Shown here: in pieces, positions 63,001 through 64,000 of the stretch
How positions within the stretch are numbered: the stretch's first letter is position 1
How the letters are laid out: every line of letters begins with the position of its first letter
Source of the DNA: Agarophyton chilense
Lineage: Eukaryota > Rhodophyta > Florideophyceae > Gracilariales > Gracilariaceae
Assembly (NCBI GenBank): GCA_030374765.1
Contig: JARGXX010000099.1
Location: 1,054,001-1,118,000, forward strand
Length of the DNA: 64,000 nucleotides
Direction: 5' to 3'
Program-made: the position numbers and the translations under genes
The notes under the pieces: generated by a model
What the model was told of the DNA's origin: nothing
The model's database searches: none
Seen by the model: the letters and a program-made list of their open reading frames with translations, nothing else

Positions 63001-64000
63001 CTGCCAATGATACGCAGGTTGTCATCCAGATCAATGATGTAGGCTACCGCTGGAAGAAAGAGTACAGCGAGATTTTTGGCAGTAAGAGCTGGGATAGAGA
63101 GCAGACCCATGGCAATATTGCTAGAAACCAGCGTGTTGCTGAGCGAAACCGTTGTGTCAGTTCCTCCATAAGACCAGGTAACGTCTCTTACACCTGTTTC
63201 TGTGGATACAATTTTCGAGTTGTCTCCCAATGCAATTGGAACATTGCACTTATAGCTCCGATATAAATACTTTGCGGAGGATGTCAGGTGGGCAGTAAAA
63301 CCAGAGTCAAACATTAAAAAGTTGTCTTCTGTAGTGCGTGCAGCCATGGCTTGGGGACGTGTGACTGCTATGCGGTTGGTTGTTTTCCTAGAGCTTAAAC
63401 CAATGTAAGTCAGTTTATCGGGCTTCTCCGTCGATTCTGTAGACTTCTGACCCGATAGCACTGTGGTTGACTCAGTAGGGATTTTCAGTTTGTTCTTTGG
63501 GTTCAAGGGATTTAGATAACAGCGATTGGTTGTATGGTTTTCCTTGTTGCATATTCCACATTTTGGTCTGGCTGCCGCAGCTCGTTCTGAGAATTGACTT
63601 CCGAGTGTTCGCACTTCATCAAGCAGACGAATCGAAACAACATCCCAGGTGGTTTTATAAGTTGAAAGGGTTTTGATGGCAGCACAAACAGAATTAAGTT
63701 CCATTGCAGCAACCGAAGACACTAAAAGAGCAACAGTGAGCTCTTCAGGTAGTTTTGTTTCCATGGCTGTTAGTTGTTCTATGACACTGGCCATCTTGTC
63801 GATATGACAACCCATGTTTTGGTTGATGTTGGAATATCTCATGTTTATCAACTCACACATTCGGACAATGCGGGATGCTGTTGACGTGGATGCAAAACGT
63901 TCATCCAATCTTCTCAGCATTTTACATGGGTTTCCAATGTCGCTCTGTACTACACGCAGAGCCTCATCAGAAAGAGCAGAAACAATAAGTCCGCTTGCTT
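60033..64000 (-). CDS. Gag-pol polyprotein of Cop-C, 5' partial
   Basis: The frame is open to the right edge; counting from the internal Met at 63920 it has 1,295 residues. Gag ends in a CCHC knuckle C-x2-C-x4-H-x4-C (121-134). The protease motif is DSGFTAH (205-211). The pre-integrase finger has H387, H392, C418 and C421. Integrase keeps Asp508 (HSDGVSEF) and Glu542 (NGLAERN), but the first catalytic position is Asn446 (LHTNITF) instead of Asp. RT has Asp882 (HIDVKGAFL) and YVDD at 969-972. RNase H shows Asp1139, Glu1180 and Asp1216. A duplicated KASTVAVEE unit lies at 355-376. No stop or frameshift was seen, so the Asn is the one visible fatal change. Confidence 0.93.
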   Translation of the reverse strand, partial: ASGLIVSALSDEALRVVQSDIGNPCKMLRRLDERFASTSTASRIVRMCELINMRYSNINQNMGCHIDKMASVIEQLTAMETKLPEELTVALLVSSVAAMELNSVCAAIKTLSTYKTTWDVVSIRLLDEVRTLGSQFSERAAAARPKCGICNKENHTTNRCYLNPLNPKNKLKIPTESTTVLSGQKSTESTEKPDKLTYIGLSSRKTTNRIAVTRPQAMAARTTEDNFLMFDSGFTAHLTSSAKYLYRSYKCNVPIALGDNSKIVSTETGVRDVTWSYGGTDTTVSLSNTLVSSNIAMGLLSIPALTAKNLAVLFLPAVAYIIDLDDNLRIIGSASKNPDGLYYIPGHCSSSSHPVNFSSNPQTMAMMARVSDIISTDDAMKASTVAVEEMTMKASTVAVEEIDLTSKNISLWHNRLGHTATMAEVRTLLQRHVLSKSGKSTMDCIPCVRGKFRRSFRGSLTSASRPGHLHTNITFVGTESEGGHVYYIIIVDEYTRYLFAAALLRKSEASDILLEYVNWFERQSNQRVLSLHSDGVSEFFKAQKTLKHSGVVITTTSAYTPSSNGLAERNISVPMGPIRACLEQAHLPLSFWKDALHHVVFCKNVGIHRSTDRIPFVHLLQEPPHDVKHLRSFGCRALVEETPKDRKKMQPRLVEGLNLGHIRGGMYKILTSIGVTITKHVRFLENEFPGLSLINDSASPIPPTASDCSSYCPSKGYASSDDDDDTSPGSNHITPSLSSHADETESLSLSHSDSSSGLTHYPEKPSTYDPDLGGYASDFETEVANAVRTLPEEITTSDEPTLRHAPSSPEATHWKDAIRSEFETIRNLGTYEDATSDHGQPIPSGFIFRLKRDHNGKPLRFKARLVARGNFQTVSDKDSLYAPVLNFEIFRVMMILSTTMKWDRLHIDVKGAFLHANMPTESPIWIKLPKIKDVSEADGRVVKLVKSLYGTREAPRLWFEDISSYLSSIGFKPLQSAPCVFLFGTGTNKVIVLAYVDDLSIFGPAHMTTWVKEKLCTKYDISDLGRTELYLGFSINENHSGILLHQRPLIEKIIKMCHMDTATPVAASLPQTHCLYDALTVPSDSECSAMMNVPYKEVLGSLLFLSTRTRPDLSTAVSMLGKFASNPSSEHWQCMKKVVRYLLATKHYGLEIPYSVSSSVASWSDADWGRDLDKRRSRAGHLITIGDVPVIWSSKLQKSTALSTTEAEFYAISECIKQLTWIRNVLNELGFALDYPIPLFQDNLGAIAWTKTEFGMRKVNHIELRLHHVLDAVNQGLIAIHHVPSEKNRAYIFTKSLIGELFVLHRTALHVSPVPVEGGSQ
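62794..62865 (-). repeat. 36-bp tandem duplication within Cop-C gag-pol
   Basis: Two direct copies of a 36-bp unit (62794-62829 and 62830-62865) encode two successive 12-residue units MKASTVAVEE plus two residues, between the protease and the pre-integrase finger. The reading frame is preserved. The two copies differ at a few bases. Confidence 0.85.

Larger units (their letters stand above)
59856..64000 (-). mobile_element. Young Ty1/copia retrotransposon, 5' end off the window (Cop-C)
   Basis: A minus-strand copia element with one uninterrupted gag-pol frame, the best preserved element here. The order is gag with CCHC knuckle, protease, HHCC finger, integrase, RT, RNase H, polypurine tract (GAGGGGGGAT, plus 60041-60050) and 3' LTR. 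The 5' LTR and gag start lie beyond 64000. It belongs to the common copia lineage (LAYVDDLSIFG), different from Cop-A and Cop-B. Confidence 0.92.

Noticed and set aside
1..64000. CRISPR arrays, bacterial operons, rRNA genes, complete tRNA genes
   Set aside because: None is visible: no regularly spaced direct repeats, no ribosomal RNA sequence I recognise, and tRNA-like segments are incomplete.

Overview
This is a stretch of eukaryotic nuclear DNA with one confidently identified cellular gene and a thick pile of transposable elements. The gene is an intronless, GC-rich gene for the alpha subunit of the signal recognition particle receptor (2777-4639). Almost everything from about 6.7 kb to the right edge is LTR retrotransposon, mostly decayed, inserted into one another. 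The gene-poor, intron-poor, retrotransposon-rich layout fits a multicellular red alga best. An oomycete is the second choice, because the integrase at 7.4-8.5 kb resembles oomycete Ty3/gypsy integrases as I remember them. The sequence alone does not settle the organism.

Layout. 1-6690: unique DNA with the SRP receptor gene, a (CT)43 microsatellite and a CAGG repeat. 6690-8490: the 3' end of a Ty3/gypsy element on the minus strand (Gyp-E). 8490-12778: a Ty1/copia element on the plus strand (Cop-A) with a clear 3' LTR. 13400-20838: a decayed Ty3/gypsy element on the plus strand (Gyp-D) ending in a 716-bp LTR. 21812-33190: a PIF/Harbinger-like transposase remnant, split by a full-length Ty3/gypsy chromovirus (Gyp-A, 22133-32402). 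34575-59796: a four-level nest. A copia element (Cop-B) is split by a gypsy element (Gyp-C), Gyp-C is split by a second copy of the Gyp-A family (Gyp-B, 46499-56673), and Gyp-B is itself interrupted by a solo LTR of the Gyp-D family (52786-53500). 59856-64000: a copia element (Cop-C) with one long uninterrupted gag-pol frame that runs off the right edge.

The most interesting system is in the gypsy elements. Gyp-A, Gyp-B, Gyp-C and probably Gyp-D each carry a long extra reading frame between the end of pol and the 3' LTR. It lies on the opposite strand to gag-pol, so the two gene sets converge. In Gyp-A and Gyp-B the end of this antisense frame is followed by a conserved AATAAA. Their LTRs also contain a tRNA-like stretch with Pol III A-box and B-box similarity, reading in the same direction as the antisense frame. 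I do not recognise the antisense protein. All copies here are broken by stops and frameshifts, so these are fossils of that design.

Element ends were placed from TG...CA LTR termini, polypurine tracts and short target duplications. Gyp-A is flanked by TCTAA/TCTAC and Gyp-B by a perfect AGAGC pair; the solo LTR is flanked by a perfect CTGCG pair. Limits of elements without such marks (Gyp-C, Gyp-D, Gyp-E, Cop-A, Cop-B) are approximate.
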